Of a stretch of 64,000 nucleotides of DNA, positions 47,701-60,260 are shown one piece after another; position 1 is the stretch's first letter; the number at the start of each line of letters is the position of its first letter. This DNA comes from Sarcomyxa edulis. Taxonomy: Eukaryota > Basidiomycota > Agaricomycetes > Agaricales > Mycenaceae. Made by a program: the position numbers and the translations under genes. The stretch spans positions 1,054,001 to 1,118,000 of the forward strand of contig QUOL01000006.1 in the NCBI GenBank assembly GCA_009761415.1. Reading direction: 5' to 3'. The notes beneath the pieces are model-generated. The model searched no databases and was not told the DNA's origin. It saw only the letters and a program-made list of their open reading frames with translations.

Positions 47701-48265
47701 CTTCCATCCCATGTCGACTCAGAGCTCCCCTCATCCCGTACCCCGTACCATATTCATATCCATCCATCTTTTGTGCTGTTTTAGTTATACGCATGTACCC
47801 ATTACATGACTATGAGGAAAGGAAAAAAGATTGAACGTTTTTTTTTCTCCGGATCTGTTACAGTGTGTTGTGTCTTTTTTTCCCTATATAATGATAGTCC
47901 TGCGGTTGGTTTACACGTCCTTTTCTTCGCGTCATTCTTTTTGGATACAATTGCCCCGACGCGACGAGCACTGTAACAGACCCCAGGCAACAGACTATAC
48001 AGCTAGAAAAAGGCAAGAAAAACGCCAAGCCAGACCGGCGAAAAGAGCGCTTAGCCAAAGAGAAATGGCGCGTTTATAAAAGACAAGTTACGATTCTATA
48101 CAAGCCTACAATATTTGTACTACCACTAGCCTACTAGTAAAACGAAACAAGACAGACGACGAGGGGTACTACCATGAAATCTCGTGAAAAAAGTGCAAGG
48201 TCCTACCATGAACATATATTTTATTCCTTATACATATTTCTTTCTCTTTTCTTTTCTGCTTCTTC
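47701..48265. other. Convergent 3' flanks of eIF5A and PCT1
   Basis: About 565 bp of T-rich plus and A-rich minus sequence; no gene seen. Likely both polyadenylation regions. Confidence 0.4.
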
Positions 48266-49882
48266 CTACTTCTTGACCCCATTACCGTTGCTATTCCCAC
48301 TTCCATTCCGCACAGGACTGATACTCCTGCTCCCATTTGCGCTGCCCCTGGTGCTCCCCACTCTACTCCCTGCAACGCTGCCATCCCAATCACTACCCTC
48401 CGCTTTCAATTCCGCGTGCCCCATCTTGACCAGCTTCTCGTCAAAATCCCTATGTCTGTATCCCAAAACGATGCGTTCGAGAAGAGAAGAGGTTGATACA
48501 CCAGGCGTGCGGCGAGTCGGGATGAATTTACCTGTAAAATGCAAAATATAGTTGAGTCGGATGAGGCTGAACGTCATTGAACGACACCTGGACGAATCAC
48601 ACGTACCCAAACTCTTTACAAACGAATAAACATCCTCATGTCCTTCTGCGGCGTACGGTTCCTCGTCGTGAGCCACATAATCGATTTGATGATCGGCGAG
48701 GAAGGCGGCGTCGATGACCCATGGAGCAGCTGGGATAACTTCGTCTACCCAGCGGCAGTGTCGTGCAGCTTCGCATCTGTAGTAAGTCGAGTAGAGTAAG
48801 GATTGGAAAGATCAAGATTGTAGAGAGCTCAGGTGAAACGTAAGTACCTCTCCGCGTGAGACATGATGCTCCTTGCTTTATGAGACTTGACGAGTTCATC
48901 CGAGCAGACACCGACGAGGAGGTACACAGATGGGAACGATAATTTGGCTTGACGAAGTTGCAGTGCGTGGCTATCGTATTTGTTGTGATTTCAGTAAGTT
49001 GTAAGAAAGCCACGCTGTATCACTGGTACTCACCCAAAATGGAATAAATCATATACACCTATCAGAAGAAAGATGATATCAGGAGGTGGATCGCAAACGA
49101 GTATAAGAAGGGGATCACCATCGGCGTAGATCCTGATAGGTCTATCGACAGGAGGAGGATTGATTCGATACGTCCTCCAACTCTCACCCTCGATGGCTTT
49201 CTGTACAAATGCGCGGATGTCTTCTGGGGTCAACGCCGCAGGATCAAACGCCTCCTTAGAGGCTTGCGCCACCGCCGGTTCCTCTGGGGCAGTAGTAGGC
49301 TGAGAAATAAATACAGGGTTCTGCGAGTCTCGAACTGGAGAGATGCCGTTAGATGGAGTAGGCGATCCGGGGAAAGCAGGGGTATTTGGGATGTCGATTG
49401 TAGATGCCGACGAGGAGTGCTGATGCTGATGATGATGTTGTTGTTGTTGGGCATGCATATGCCTGGTTGAGGGGTGTGAATCTGCACCTGCTGTAGTGCT
49501 AGACTCGATATCGCCGTCATAAGTAGGAGAATCGACACCGTCTGAGGAGTCAGAGATGAGGGTGGATGCAAGTTGGTGTTGTCTTGTACGAGCAGTAGCT
49601 GTTTTGAGATGGGTGTTTCGAGTAGAAGAGTTTGGAAGGGGATTCGCCGGTGGGTTTCGAGAACTTGGTATAGAAATCAAGGAGGCAGCATCGTCGGTGA
49701 GAGGGTCGTTGTCCTCCTCAGAACTGCAAAGACAACGATAAGTATTCCAAAAATTCTGATTTTTTCGGAGATAATACTAACGCATCATAGGCTGGTGAAT
49801 CGATATGTTTTGGATATCTTCCAAAGGAACGTTTTGAATGCAAAGTCTTTTTCGAATGGAGGAGTGTTTCCGAGGAAGCCAT
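48266..49882 (-). CDS. PCT1: CTP:phosphocholine cytidylyltransferase
   Basis: Rate-limiting step of the CDP-choline (Kennedy) pathway. Exons 49882-49782, 49723-49119, 49058-49034 (25 nt), 48970-48848, 48776-48607 and 48531-48266 give 429 residues. The long N-terminus is low complexity (Gln/His run HAQQQQHHHQHQH). The catalytic domain starts RPIRIYADG-VYDLFHFGHA with the HxGH nucleotide motif. It continues FPSVYLLVGVCSDELVKSHK, MSHAERCEAARHCRWVDEVI, DYVAHDEEPYAAEGHEDVYS and RTPGVSTSSLLERIV (the RTxGxST signature). The C-terminus after YRHRDFDEKLVKMGHAEL is Ser/Gly-rich. The 49118-49059 intron is a multiple of three and reads through, but removing it restores the invariant ADGVYD. The start codon lies 59 bp from the divergent amidohydrolase ATG. 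Confidence 0.9.
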
Positions 49883-49941
49883 TGGGGAAAGAGGACTACT
49901 CTGGGGATTTGAGGACTACTCGATCGCACGTTCACCAACCT
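49883..49941. promoter_or_regulatory. 59-bp spacer between divergent start codons
   Basis: Only 59 bp separate the ATG of PCT1 (minus) from that of the amidohydrolase (plus). Both 5' UTRs must be minute or run into the opposite gene. If the amidohydrolase promoter lies upstream, it overlaps PCT1 exon 1 or intron 1. Confidence 0.5.
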
Positions 49942-52665
49942 ATGGAACCAAAATTATTGCACAAACGAAAACACCCTCCAGCTCAGCAGTCTACAGCTCC
50001 AGAAGCACCCGTAGACAGGCTATGGATAGTAGGTCTCGCCCTAGGTGCTATCCTAGGAGGATTCGTACTATGGCTATTCGACAAGAACGCACAATATGCA
50101 GTCTGCTCTCAATTAAATCACATATATACTGTCGATGAGGCCAACCCAACCGTTGAATGTATCTCTGTAAAGGGCAGTCGTATTCTCGACACCGGCAGCC
50201 TTGGTACGTGTACAGAAATCACATCGAAATCCATCTAACTCAGCATGCTTGCGAAGAAAAGATCCAGTCGCGTAGTGTCGTCCTGCCGGATTACCCATGG
50301 CTGTCCCGAGTCTTGACAAGGGTGCTTACCATCAGACCAAACTTGAAAGTGTACGAGGTTCCCGCTGGTTCCATCGTGGTGCCCGGTCTCGCAGGTATGG
50401 TCCAACTCGCACTCACCAAGTGAACTTGGTTGACAATCTCCTAGATGCTCACGCGCATGTTTTGGAGTACGGGTGGAAGATGCAACTGGAACTAGACGGG
50501 GCACTCTCAGTCAAAGGTGAGTTGATGTCTACAGCCCTCTACTACATATGCTTACCATTCTCATCTTGATAGAAATAATATCGCGCATAAAGACCTACAT
50601 CCTCGCCCACCCCGACGTCCACAACGACAAGTCGCGTTGGATCGAGGGCATGGGTTGGGATCAATCCCTATGGCCCGGTGGGGAGTTCCCCAACGCCGTA
50701 CGCTCATATCCTCCTACAAACTGACCCTGTTCCCTCACAATGTGTCTTGTCATCAGACAGACCTATCAACCGACCCCCTACTCTCCGGCCGCCCCATTGC
50801 ACTCTCCCGAAAAGACGGCCACGCCTCTTGGGTATCTACCAGAGTCCTCGAAATAATGGAATCAGCCAATAGATTACCTTCCACCGTACAAGGTGGTAAA
50901 ATCCTACGAGATTCGGATGGAAAGCCCACGGGGATATTCTTGGATAACGCACTATCACTAATCCCCCTCCCACCATGGTCTTCGTCTCAATTGACGGAGT
51001 ACTTTGACCGCACGATGAAGGATGCTCTCAGTGTAGGTTTGACTAGTATACATGATGCTGACGCGGGTAGTGGCGGCGGGAGAGAAGGCAATGCCACTGT
51101 TAGAGAGGGAATTGAATTTTTCTTGGGTAAAGCGAGAGCCGGCAAGTTACCTGTAAGTCGTCCCTTCAAAGACGTCGGAACAGTCTCTTAAACCATAACA
51201 GATACGACTATACCTGATGGCACACGTCCCAATCCCCTCACCCGACAGTGAATCCTCAAGTTTGGACGCGTATACACATTGGCAAACACTAAGGATGTCC
51301 AAGCTCATCAACTACGGGAGAAAAGGGAGGCTTAATCTACGGAGCGTTAAACTGTTCACCGACGGTGAGAATCCTGCACTTAAAATGCATGTATGTCGTC
51401 TTACTTTGAGTCCATATTCACAGGAGCGTTGGGATCATGGGGTGCAGCTCTCCTTCAACCGTATTCCGATAATCCAGAATCCAACGGGATCATGAGAAGT
51501 TCCCCTGAAGTTCTGAAATCACTCGTCAGGAAATTCGAGGAGGATGGTTGGGGTGTCGTAAGTCACTCCCTTTCTACCTAGGTATCATCGACCATCAACT
51601 CAAGTCGTTCGTCCTCTAGAATATTCATTGCATCGGAGACCGCGCGAACAAAGTCGTTCTGGATATTTTTGAAGAGGTTTTATCCGGACAAAATGTATCT
51701 ACTGAATCAACAAAAACAAAAACAAGCAACGTAGATGTAGATATGCATGTACTGGAGCAGGCGTTGAAATGGAGGCCAAGGATTGAGCATGCGCAAATCA
51801 TGACATTGCAAGATATCGAAAGAATCGGGAGACTAGGAGGTGAGTGGTCTCATTCCTTTTTTCTAGGACGGCAGCTGAAGCTCGAGTTGATATACAGTGA
51901 TCCCGAGCGTGCAGCCTACACATGCGTAGGTCGTTCATTTCTTCGGTGGGTCAGATTCACGAGATTGAGGTATATGTATTCATTGCAGGACGAGTGATAT
52001 GAATTATGCCGAGAGTCGACTGGTATGAAGTCACTTTTAGTGACATTACACCTCTATTCACTCTAACGTCTAGGGCCCCCTACGAATCAAAGGCGCATAC
52101 GCTTATCAATCCCTCTTGCAGTAAACGCTATTCTTGAATCCTCATAGTCATACCACTAACCTTCCAATCCTGCTGGAAGATCATCCCAATATAACATCCT
52201 TCCACTAGGGTCAGACTTCCCTGTCGAACGCATCAATCCCTTGTATGGCTTCCATGCTGCAATCTCAAGGTTGGACGTTCACGGGGAGTCGCCGCATGGG
52301 GACGGCGGATGGTATGTATCCCTCATTTCCTCGGTTCCAGTTTTTCTTACTCTTCGTATATTTGGTTCCGTAGGTTCCCAGAACAACGGCTTACGCGCGC
52401 GCAAGCATTAAAAGGCTAGTCTCTATTCCTGCATGGTCAAAAATATGAGCATTGGTCTAATCTGATTACATTTCCTCCTAGGCATGACACTCGATGCCGC
52501 CTTTGCTTCATACGCAGAAAAAGATATCGGGTCTCTAGTTCCTGGGAAGAAGGCCGATTTCGTGATCTTGGATAGGAACATCATGGAAGTAGATTTCAAG
52601 GACGTTCTCGAGACGAAGGTGAAGGCTACGATTGTGGATGGAGTGGTTGCTTATGGTGCCTTGTA
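49942..52665 (+). CDS. Membrane-anchored YtcJ-type amidohydrolase
   Basis: Metal-dependent hydrolase of the amidohydrolase-3 (YtcJ) family; the physiological substrate is unknown for most members. An N-terminal membrane anchor (LWIVGLALGAILGGFVLWLF) precedes the usual start ECISVKGSRILDTGSL. Metal and active-site residues appear in order: GLADAHAHVLEYGW (HxH), TDGALGSWGAALLQPYS, NIHCIGDRANK, RIEHAQIM, SVQPTHATSDM, ILPLGSDFPVERINP (Asp). The C-terminal strand set is MTLDAAFASYAEKDIGSL, VPGKKADFVILDRN and VKATIVDGVVAY. About twelve introns are required; the last (52416-52481) begins GCTAGT and appears to be GC-AG. All ligands are present, so the enzyme looks active. The anchor is atypical compared with soluble bacterial YtcJ. 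Confidence 0.85.
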
Positions 52666-52893
52666 ACCTCATACTGATTTTCTTGTCGGTGAGCTTTCTA
52701 TAGGAAGGGTCGTGTACTTAGATGGACAATATATACTCTATCGCAATGGATCTTCGTATCTGTCAGTGTATAATCCGAAAAAAGTCAATGTTGCGCAAGA
52801 ATAATCACCAAAAAAACACATCTCCCAAGAACTAAAATAAATACACCTCCATCGCAATCGCCAGTACTTAGGAAGAAAATCCCACCGTGACCG

Positions 52894-55322
52894 CTATGCA
52901 TACGCCGAACTCTCCAATCCAGCCTTACTCACCCTTCTCATCGGCTGCAACGTGTTCGAATCAACAGGAAGCGGCCTTGCATGCCTATACCTCCCCGAAG
53001 AATCCTTAACCTCCATCTCCTGACCCGAATCACCCACCCTATTGTTAGCCATACTCATCCCCATGCCACCCATTTCATTAGCAGACATCGGCGGTCCCCC
53101 AATCATACTCGACTCCAGACTCATATTAGGATCCGTCACAAAAACAGGCGGCAGACTCTCCCTTACATGCCCGCCTCGTCGGTTCCCACCCGCCCCAATA
53201 CCCATTCCATGCCCATGTCCGTAATTCGGCCCACCACCATGATGCACATCATGTTCAGTACCAGGAGGAGCCGACGACCCAACCACACCAATACTCTTTC
53301 CGCCCAACTCCTCTTCCTCGAACGTCATCAACTCTGAAACGAACCCGATATTCGGGGATATTCCTTTCCTGCGCTCGAGGACGAATGCATAGGCACGTGA
53401 GAGCGTCCAGTGGTTTGCGTGGATAAGGTAGGCTATGACGGCTGTAACTGAACGGGATTTACCCGCTTTACAGTGGACATAAGTTGGGGCGCTGTGTAAC
53501 CGTGCGTCGTCTGGAATGTGTGAGGTATGTATGTTAGCGATCAGACGCGAGGACCATCACATCACATACCTAGAATATCACACACTTCCCTAACAGCCCA
53601 AGCAATCCTGTCCTCCTCAACCGTATCCCTCATCGGTATCTTGGCATACTTGTCAAAAACATCAGCCAATTGAAGACCATGGTCGTTCGCATCACACTCA
53701 ATAGCAAGATTCAATATCCTCTTCACGCCAATCTCTTGCAACTCTCGAAGATGTTCTTGCGAAGTGAGTTCTGGCCCGAGATACAGGAAATTAGGGAGGA
53801 TAGTGGATATCGTGAAGGGGGGATTGGCTTCGGGTGATGTGGTACTGGGAGAATCAGCCGAATGAGATTGGGCATAGATTATGTTATCGAAAGTGGACGA
53901 TGGGGAAGGTCGAGCTGTTGAGGGAGACGGTGGAAGTGATGATGGTGAGCTGGGTGACGAGAAGTCGAATTGTTGAGCTTTAGGTGTTCCGGGATTAAGG
54001 CCCGGTGTGAGTGGAGGAGTATAATAAGCAGTGTGTGTGTTAGTAGTATTCGAAGATGGGAAGGAGGTAGTTGACCACTGCGCAGAGCCTGGTGGAGAGT
54101 TGTGATTTGAATGTGTGAGAATGAGATGGGACGGAGAACGAAGTGGGGGTGGGGGTACGGTTACGGATAGAGTTAACGTCGCGGACTTGATGGGTTTCGT
54201 ACGGATGTGAGGACGTTCCATGGATTTAGAACGGACGCCGAGTTTCTCACTGGCTTTGGGGTCACTTCGTAATGATTGAGCAGACTTGGTATCGAGCCGA
54301 CGGAGTGCTGGGACACTTGGTCGGCGTGCTGGTGGTGGTGGGCGTCGGAATGTCAGATGAGAAGGGGGTGGGGATGGAGACGGATCTACAATAGCTATGT
54401 TAATCTCGGAAGCAGGACCGGTCATGAATGTAGACATGGTGGGCATCGGAGAGCGTGGCGAATGTCGACCTTTCAAGAAAGGTGAATGTGGATCCTCTGA
54501 AGCAGGTAGTACCAGTGGTAAAGCCAGACGCTCTGTAGTAGTAGCTGATACAGGAGGCGGTGAGTCGAACTCGATTTCAGGCAAGACCTTCGTTCGTGAC
54601 TGGTACGTAGCCTGAGTGTTTATAGCTAGTTGGAATAAAGCTCCACCCGATTTCTTCTTTACACCTAGACCTTTTTTGATCTTGCTCAAAGGTGGAGATG
54701 AAGGCGGTGGGGGTGGGGGTGTAGTAGGCTGATCGCGTCTCGGTTCTTCCACGACAGGAAGGTCAGAATGGCGTCGTTCAACCCATGGTTGGGGGGTAAG
54801 CGATACACTTGTAGAATGTGAAATCGGGGTTGGGCCCAGGAAATGGGCACTTCGTGGGGGAGAGTCCGTCCCAGTCTCTGAGAGAGGCGTAAAGTAGGAC
54901 GAGGACGCGGTGCTAGAGGCTGATCCAGGGCTAGTGATAGACGCCGAAGAATCATACCCAGGTTCACGATCATGATCAAGCCATGCACTAGCTGGGGGGA
55001 AGAAGGATGGTGTTGTGCTTCCCGTCGCAGTGGTCGTAGCCGCCCTGTTAGAGGGCAAAGGTGATAAACTACGAATGGGACGAAGACGGAGATTCTTTTG
55101 TACGCTCTTTCTGAGTTGGTCGAGTACAGCTAGATCTTTTGAGATATCATCGACATCCTTGTCTTCCGAGTCTTCATCGTCGAAACTAAGAGATGGAATG
55201 ACGGGTGAGTCGGACGGCGAGGATTCTGGAGACGAGAGGTCGAGATTAAAGTCGTCGTCGTCGTTGTCGAGTGTGGCGAGGTCGACGGTGGGCAAAGAGA
55301 GATTTGGAGGACGAGGGCGCAT
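52894..55322 (-). CDS. Dual-specificity protein phosphatase with long disordered N-terminus
   Basis: Two exons (55322-53570, 53510-52894) give 789 residues. Residues 1 to about 490 are Ser/Pro/Thr-rich with an acidic start (DNDDDDFNLDL) and many SP/TP sites. The DSP domain follows: ISTILPNFLYLGPELTSQEH, GVKRILNLAIECD, PMRDTVEEDRIAWAVREV, then APTYVHCKAGKSRSVTAVIA with the HCX5R catalytic signature, and RAYAFVLERRKGISPNIGFV. A Gly/His/Met-rich tail ends at SAGLESSAYA-like residues. The domain resembles MAP-kinase phosphatases of the Msg5/Pmp1 sort, but the substrate cannot be decided. The single intron sits just before the catalytic loop. Alternative: a cell-cycle or Cdc14-related DSP; I consider MKP-like more likely. 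Confidence 0.8.
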
Positions 55323-55675
55323 TTCTGGCAGTTGAGGTGTATATTTTGTTCAGTGCAAGTTCATGGAGACCGGTGCAAGCTTTCAAAGTTTATTCTTAGC
55401 ACTGTCGCTGATCTACAATATGATGCCACCCATATCGATTCACAAGTTCACCATATATCGACGGTTGTATTCATGTTGCAAAGATGTCGTCAAGTATAAC
55501 ATACAATATGGAGGAATGAGGTGAGATGAGATGATAAGAGACAGAGAGTGAGAAGAGACAGATCAGAGAGGAACAGAGACAGAGAGACGTGCGATGATTA
55601 TGAACAGCAAAAAAAGGAAACAAAAGAAACCAGCGTCAAGAAAACAACCAGATGCATCTCCCGAAAAGTGGGAGA
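55323..55675. other. Tandem spacer, DEF1-like 3' end to phosphatase promoter
   Basis: 353 bp; purine-rich GAGAGACAGAGAG-type simple repeats at about 55540-55590. No gene seen. Confidence 0.4.
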
Positions 55676-58600
55676 TTACTGCTGCCAATACTGCCCAGCA
55701 GGCCTCGGCTGATAGTTATAGAATGGCCCATCGTTCCCGCCTTGCGGATACCCAAGATGTCCCTGTCCAGCTGGCTGATGATGGTGCTGCGATCCCTGGC
55801 CCTGTGGCATCCCCACACCTCCCCCACCTACACCTACACCCCCTGCACTACTCGCAAACCGATTCCCTCCATAGAACCCACCAGCACCACCCTGCGGCGC
55901 AACCTGGCCTTGTCCCTGTTGTCCTTGCTGCTGTCCCTGCACACCACTACCACGTCCCTGTACTCCACCAACACCCTGGCCGACACCTCCCGCAACACCC
56001 GCACCACCAACATCCTTCGGTGCATACGGTTTATACGCTGCCTCAGGCGACCCTCCACCACCACTGACTCTCTGCCCACCAGTAGGCGGACCACCACTCT
56101 GTCCCAATCCCATGAATCCCTGTCCATACAACTGCTGCTGCTGCTGCTGCTGCTTCACATACTCATTACCCCCCACCCCTCCAACACCTGCACCGACACC
56201 GACACCCGCACCAACCCCCTGCCCATGATGCTGCTGTTGCTGCTGATACGAAATCTCATCATACTGATGCTGAGGCGTATACAACTGTCCATAAGGATTC
56301 GTCTGGACCTGCTGCACCTGTGCAGGCTTCGCAGCAGCTGCACTTCCCGGCGCACTTCCCGGTCCACCCTGGAACATCGCAGGATACTTTACACCCACAT
56401 TCACAAATGGTTGAGGGACGTATCCGCTGTTATACGGCGAACCGTAGTACTGGTTTTGCGGGTATGGGCTGTAGTAGTATGGGAGAGGGGGTGGAGGGTA
56501 GCCTTGGGAGGCTGTCGGTTGTTGTTGTTGCGCTTGTTGGGCAGCTTGCGAGGGTACGGGATGTTGCTGTTGTTGCTGCGAAGCAGGTGCGATGGACGAT
56601 GGTGGGAGTCCACCAGCGTTAGTGGGGGCCTGTTGATGTGCAGGTAATCCTTTCACATCATCATGACCAAGGGAGTTAGCCCTGTTGCCAAACCCACCCT
56701 GTTGAGCGGCGTATGTCTCGTAGAAGCCCTACACAACGACAACGACGATGTCAGCATAACATTCATAAAAAAAAGATCGTTCGAAAGAATAATCACGCAC
56801 CCGCTGAGTATCGGCATACCCATAATCACCACCCCCGAATCCAGCCAGATGCGACGCCTGTCCAGCTTGTCCAGCAACACCTAGCTGCCCGAAAGCACCA
56901 TAAGGATTACTCTCCTGAGCCTGTCCACCAGCGGGAGGAGTCGACGCATGGTAATACGGCGTCTCCGTCGGTCTGAAGTAGTTGGAGTGCGCACCACCCT
57001 GTTGGGCTTGAGACGGATCAATGTGCGTAGGAAGCCCGTGCTGTGCGTATTGGTGGTGTTGTGGTTGATGTTGCGGTTGGGGCTGGGAGTGAATTTGTTG
57101 AGGTTGGGGTTGAGATTGTTGGGGGATGGCGTGCTGCTGCTGCTGCTGTTGAAGCTGGTGTTGCTGATGAGACGACAGAGCTTGCTGCTGCGCTACAGAT
57201 GGCTGCTGTTGTTGCGAGAACTGCTGAATAGGCGAAGCAGCTGCAACCTGGGGCTGAGAAACCGAGGGAGGCAAGTGAGGTGGCTGTTGTGGTTGTGACT
57301 GAGGTTGAGGAGGTGTGTGCTGTTGCTGCTGAGGAAGATTTTGCTGGAACAAACTAGATCCAGGGTTGATTGAAGATGTGGAAGCAGGGGCGGAGGCGGG
57401 TGGAGGACCAAGATCGTGAAGAGCAGGGGGAGCAGGGGGAGAATGAGGCTCTGATACTGTAGGTTCAGGCTCAGGCTCAGATCTAGTATCGAGTAGTCAG
57501 TCATTACTGAGTTCATCTCTATAACAAGCAAGCTGAGGTGACTTACGGGCTAGAATCGAACAGACTCTCCCCACCCAAACTCAAGCTCCCAAACTGCATA
57601 CCCACTTTCTCGATCCCAGATCCAAACGAGCTAGGCATAACAACAGGCTGATCGATCGTCTTGTTATACCGAGCACTGCTCCGATGGGATACAGCTACAG
57701 GACGTTGCTGCTTTGCAGGCGTTGGCGCCCTCTCCCTCTCTTCTGAAGCTGTAGGTGCAGGTGCCGGCGACGGCTCGGGAGCTGCTACCGCGGCATCAAC
57801 TGGAGCTTTTTCTTCAGGTTTTACCTGCTCTGGCTCTTCAGACGCTTGTGGTTCTTGCCACGTCTCGGATTTTGGAGGCTGGGGCTCGTCGTCCCAGGTA
57901 GGTGGTTGGACAGTAGTAGGTTCTTCCCAGCCGGGCGACGGCTGTGGTTCGGGGTCAGGAATGGAGGCGGAAGGTGCAGGAACGGGAGCGGGAGCGGGAG
58001 CGGGGACGGGGGCTGGTGCGGGAGGGGGAGGGGCGGGTTTCTCATGGGGTCTGTCACAACAAATGACAATGTCAGAATAAGAAACGTTTTTATTTAGACT
58101 TAGAATAGTGGAAGACATACTTGGCGATCTGTGCCCAAGATAGCTTCGAGGTAGCGGGTGTTTTTGTGATTGGGGTCTTTCCATTTCCATTCACTTTCGT
58201 GATGTCTGGGGTGGTAGCAGCGGTCGTCGCACCCCAAGTAGTGTCTGTTTGGGACGAGTCAACTCCCCAAGCAGAAGTGGATGGTGTGTCTGGTTCAGTA
58301 GGCCAAGCAGGCGTGGCAGACGAGTCTTCGGCAGACGCGTCAGGAGCGGTGTCGGCAGCAGCAGGGGTAGTGTCCCAAGTAGCAGGAGGGGCTGGAGTAG
58401 AAGAGGTAGAGGGAATGTGTGGGCTAGCTGAACGACCGTTTGTAGCAAGATGACCGCCTCTGACGAAACCGCCGCGGGCTCTGCCAGCAGCACCACCGCG
58501 TCCTGGACCACCTCTGCCTCCACGACCGCCTCTTCCACCGCGAGTTTCACCTCCGGTAGATGGCTTCGATGAATGACCGGCAGCAGGTGTTTTCTTGTCC

Positions 58601-58931
58601 TTTTTGCGAGTGACTGAACCCCATTGCTCTGCAGTACCTGGAGAAAAAAGTGAATACGTCGACTAGTGTGGTAAACTGCATGCATACCATCACTAATACG
58701 AGTAGCTGCTAGTTCCACGTCGCCTGATACTTCTGTTAGGAGTGAAATGAGGTCTATAAAAGAAGAAAAAAAAAGATGAGACGCGAGGTTGAGTTGTAAG
58801 TAAAGTAGACTGTACTTGCCATCGTTTGACCAGGCAGGAAAGAGTTCTTGTAGTTGCTGAGATTGGGATCTGTACTTGTTGGGTTGTTCAGAGACAGGCT
58901 GTACCTGAATGGCAGATTTGTAGTTCGACAT
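55676..58931 (-). CDS. DEF1: DEF1-like CUE-domain protein, Gln/Gly-rich
   Basis: RNA polymerase II degradation factor 1 in yeast promotes ubiquitylation of stalled RPB1; its CUE domain recruits the elongin-cullin ligase. Start ATG 58931 (MSNYKSAIQVQPVSEQPNKY). The CUE-like helix set is QLQELFPAWSNDDLISLLTE, VSGDVELAATRISDG. An RGG-type stretch follows (TRGGRGGRGGRGGPGRGG), then a Pro/Ala-rich linker with repeated APAPVP, SLGGESLFD, and a very long Gln-rich half (PQQQQHTPPQPQ and QQQQQQQLYGQ runs) ending PRPAGQYWQQ. Five short introns fit, about 970 residues. The order CUE - linker - polyQ agrees with DEF1. In yeast, proteasomal clipping of the Q-rich tail moves the protein into the nucleus; whether that holds here is unknown. 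Confidence 0.8.
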
Positions 58932-59033
58932 GGGGGAATATAGTAGGAAGAGGAGTGTCACACAAGTAACAAGTAACAATGTCACAACAGCACACCGCAC
59001 AACACGTAACAATATACACTAGCTAAAAATAGA

Positions 59034-59781
59034 ATGGCTTTCATTTCTCGTCGTCGTGGTATAAAATGGTCCAGCGAGTCGACCGTCGAGCAAATTACCA
59101 CCAAGGAGCCAATCAATGCTATCGACGAACCTACTAACACCATCGTACTCACTGCAGCAGATTCGGGGTGTTTCATCGACACCCGTTTCTTAATCACAGG
59201 CCCTATCGACTGGGCATTTGCAGGATATCGTTCGACCAGTCAGTACCACCGAGTGTACCGAGCTATACCACTCTCATTATATTCTAGCTGTCCCAAACTC
59301 TGTCACATTCACACACCTCATTGACTCACGCACCCTCGTAAGCACGACTATTCAAAGTAGCACTGGCGCTGACTCCCTCTAGTAGACCCCACTAGACGTA
59401 GACGACCACGGAACCACCACGACCCTTCCAAATGGCCTCACACTCGAATGTGGATCCATGATCAACCCTGAAACAGGCATCCTCTCACCCTATGAAGAGA
59501 TATGGCAAGACGAGGAGTACACAGACGCCTTATTCCTCAAGAACATCTCGGGGACTATATGGCAAGCACGTGTTGGGCGGTCGCAGGTTGCTTTGGGTCG
59601 AACGCATGGGACGTTTTGGGCGTGGCAGGCAGAACAGAGTGTGGACGGTCAGAGTTGGGCTATCGTTCATTCCACGGCCGAAAGAAGCGTGGACTACTTA
59701 CCATCTGGAGAGGGATGGTGCAAAGGAGATACGGTAGACTGGAACGGGGATACATGGACTGTACTGGAGTATATCAAGTGA
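59034..59781 (+). CDS. HRI1: HRI1 family protein
   Basis: Three exons (59034-59238, 59288-59337, 59386-59781) give 216 residues. The two introns were placed so that VPNSVTFTHLIDSRTL joins TPLDVDDHGTTTTLPNGLTL. Family-like blocks are ISRRRGIKWSSES, PTNTIVLTAADSGCFIDTRF, CGSMINPETGILSPYEEIWQ, then ALGRTHGTFWAWQAEQ and WCKGDTVDWNGDTWTVLEYI. HRI1 proteins are small lipocalin-like beta-barrel proteins; the yeast one binds the casein kinase HRR25 and its role is poorly known. Start lies 102 bp from the divergent DEF1-like ATG, suggesting a shared promoter. Confidence 0.72.
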
Positions 59782-60260
59782 CTACGACTTGGTGCATGGC
59801 TATCTTCCGTCGAATTTCATCTAATCTTATCTTCATTATTTGGTCCAGACGTGTATATCTAACAGTAATCTGGGGAACGCCACTCGAAAGCCACTCAAAC
59901 GCCACCGGAATCTTGAACCGCTTTTTCCCAGTCCTATTCTGCACTATTCTACATATCTCAACACTGGTATTCCTCGACTTAGACCGTCGAAATACTTTTA
60001 TTACGCGTAGAGCAGTGTCTCAATCTTCGTCGACAACTGCTTCGAAAGATGATGGCTCATCGCGCGGTCAAATTCATTTGCATGTACAGAAATGACATGA
60101 AGAGCGACTACTATAGTGAGAGTTACAGTACTGGTAACAGAAACGAGAATACAGAAATGCAGAAATACAGTCAATTATCACGACATCGTCCACGCGCGTA
60201 TCATACCACTGACATCTCCATCTCCAAAAAGACGACCAAAAACAACTCTGAAGCCACCCA
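59782..60260. other. Convergent 3' flanks of HRI1 and ISH1-like gene
   Basis: 479 bp; short frames only, no gene seen. Confidence 0.4.

Noticed and set aside
49573..50238. Longer N-terminus for the amidohydrolase starting upstream of 49942
   Set aside because: It would overlap PCT1 exons on the other strand; ATG 49942 directly precedes the membrane anchor.
55652..56647. 331-codon plus frame opposite the DEF1-like gene
   Set aside because: Antisense shadow of Gln/Gly-rich codons (Leu/His/Thr-rich translation), no splice sites or domain of its own.
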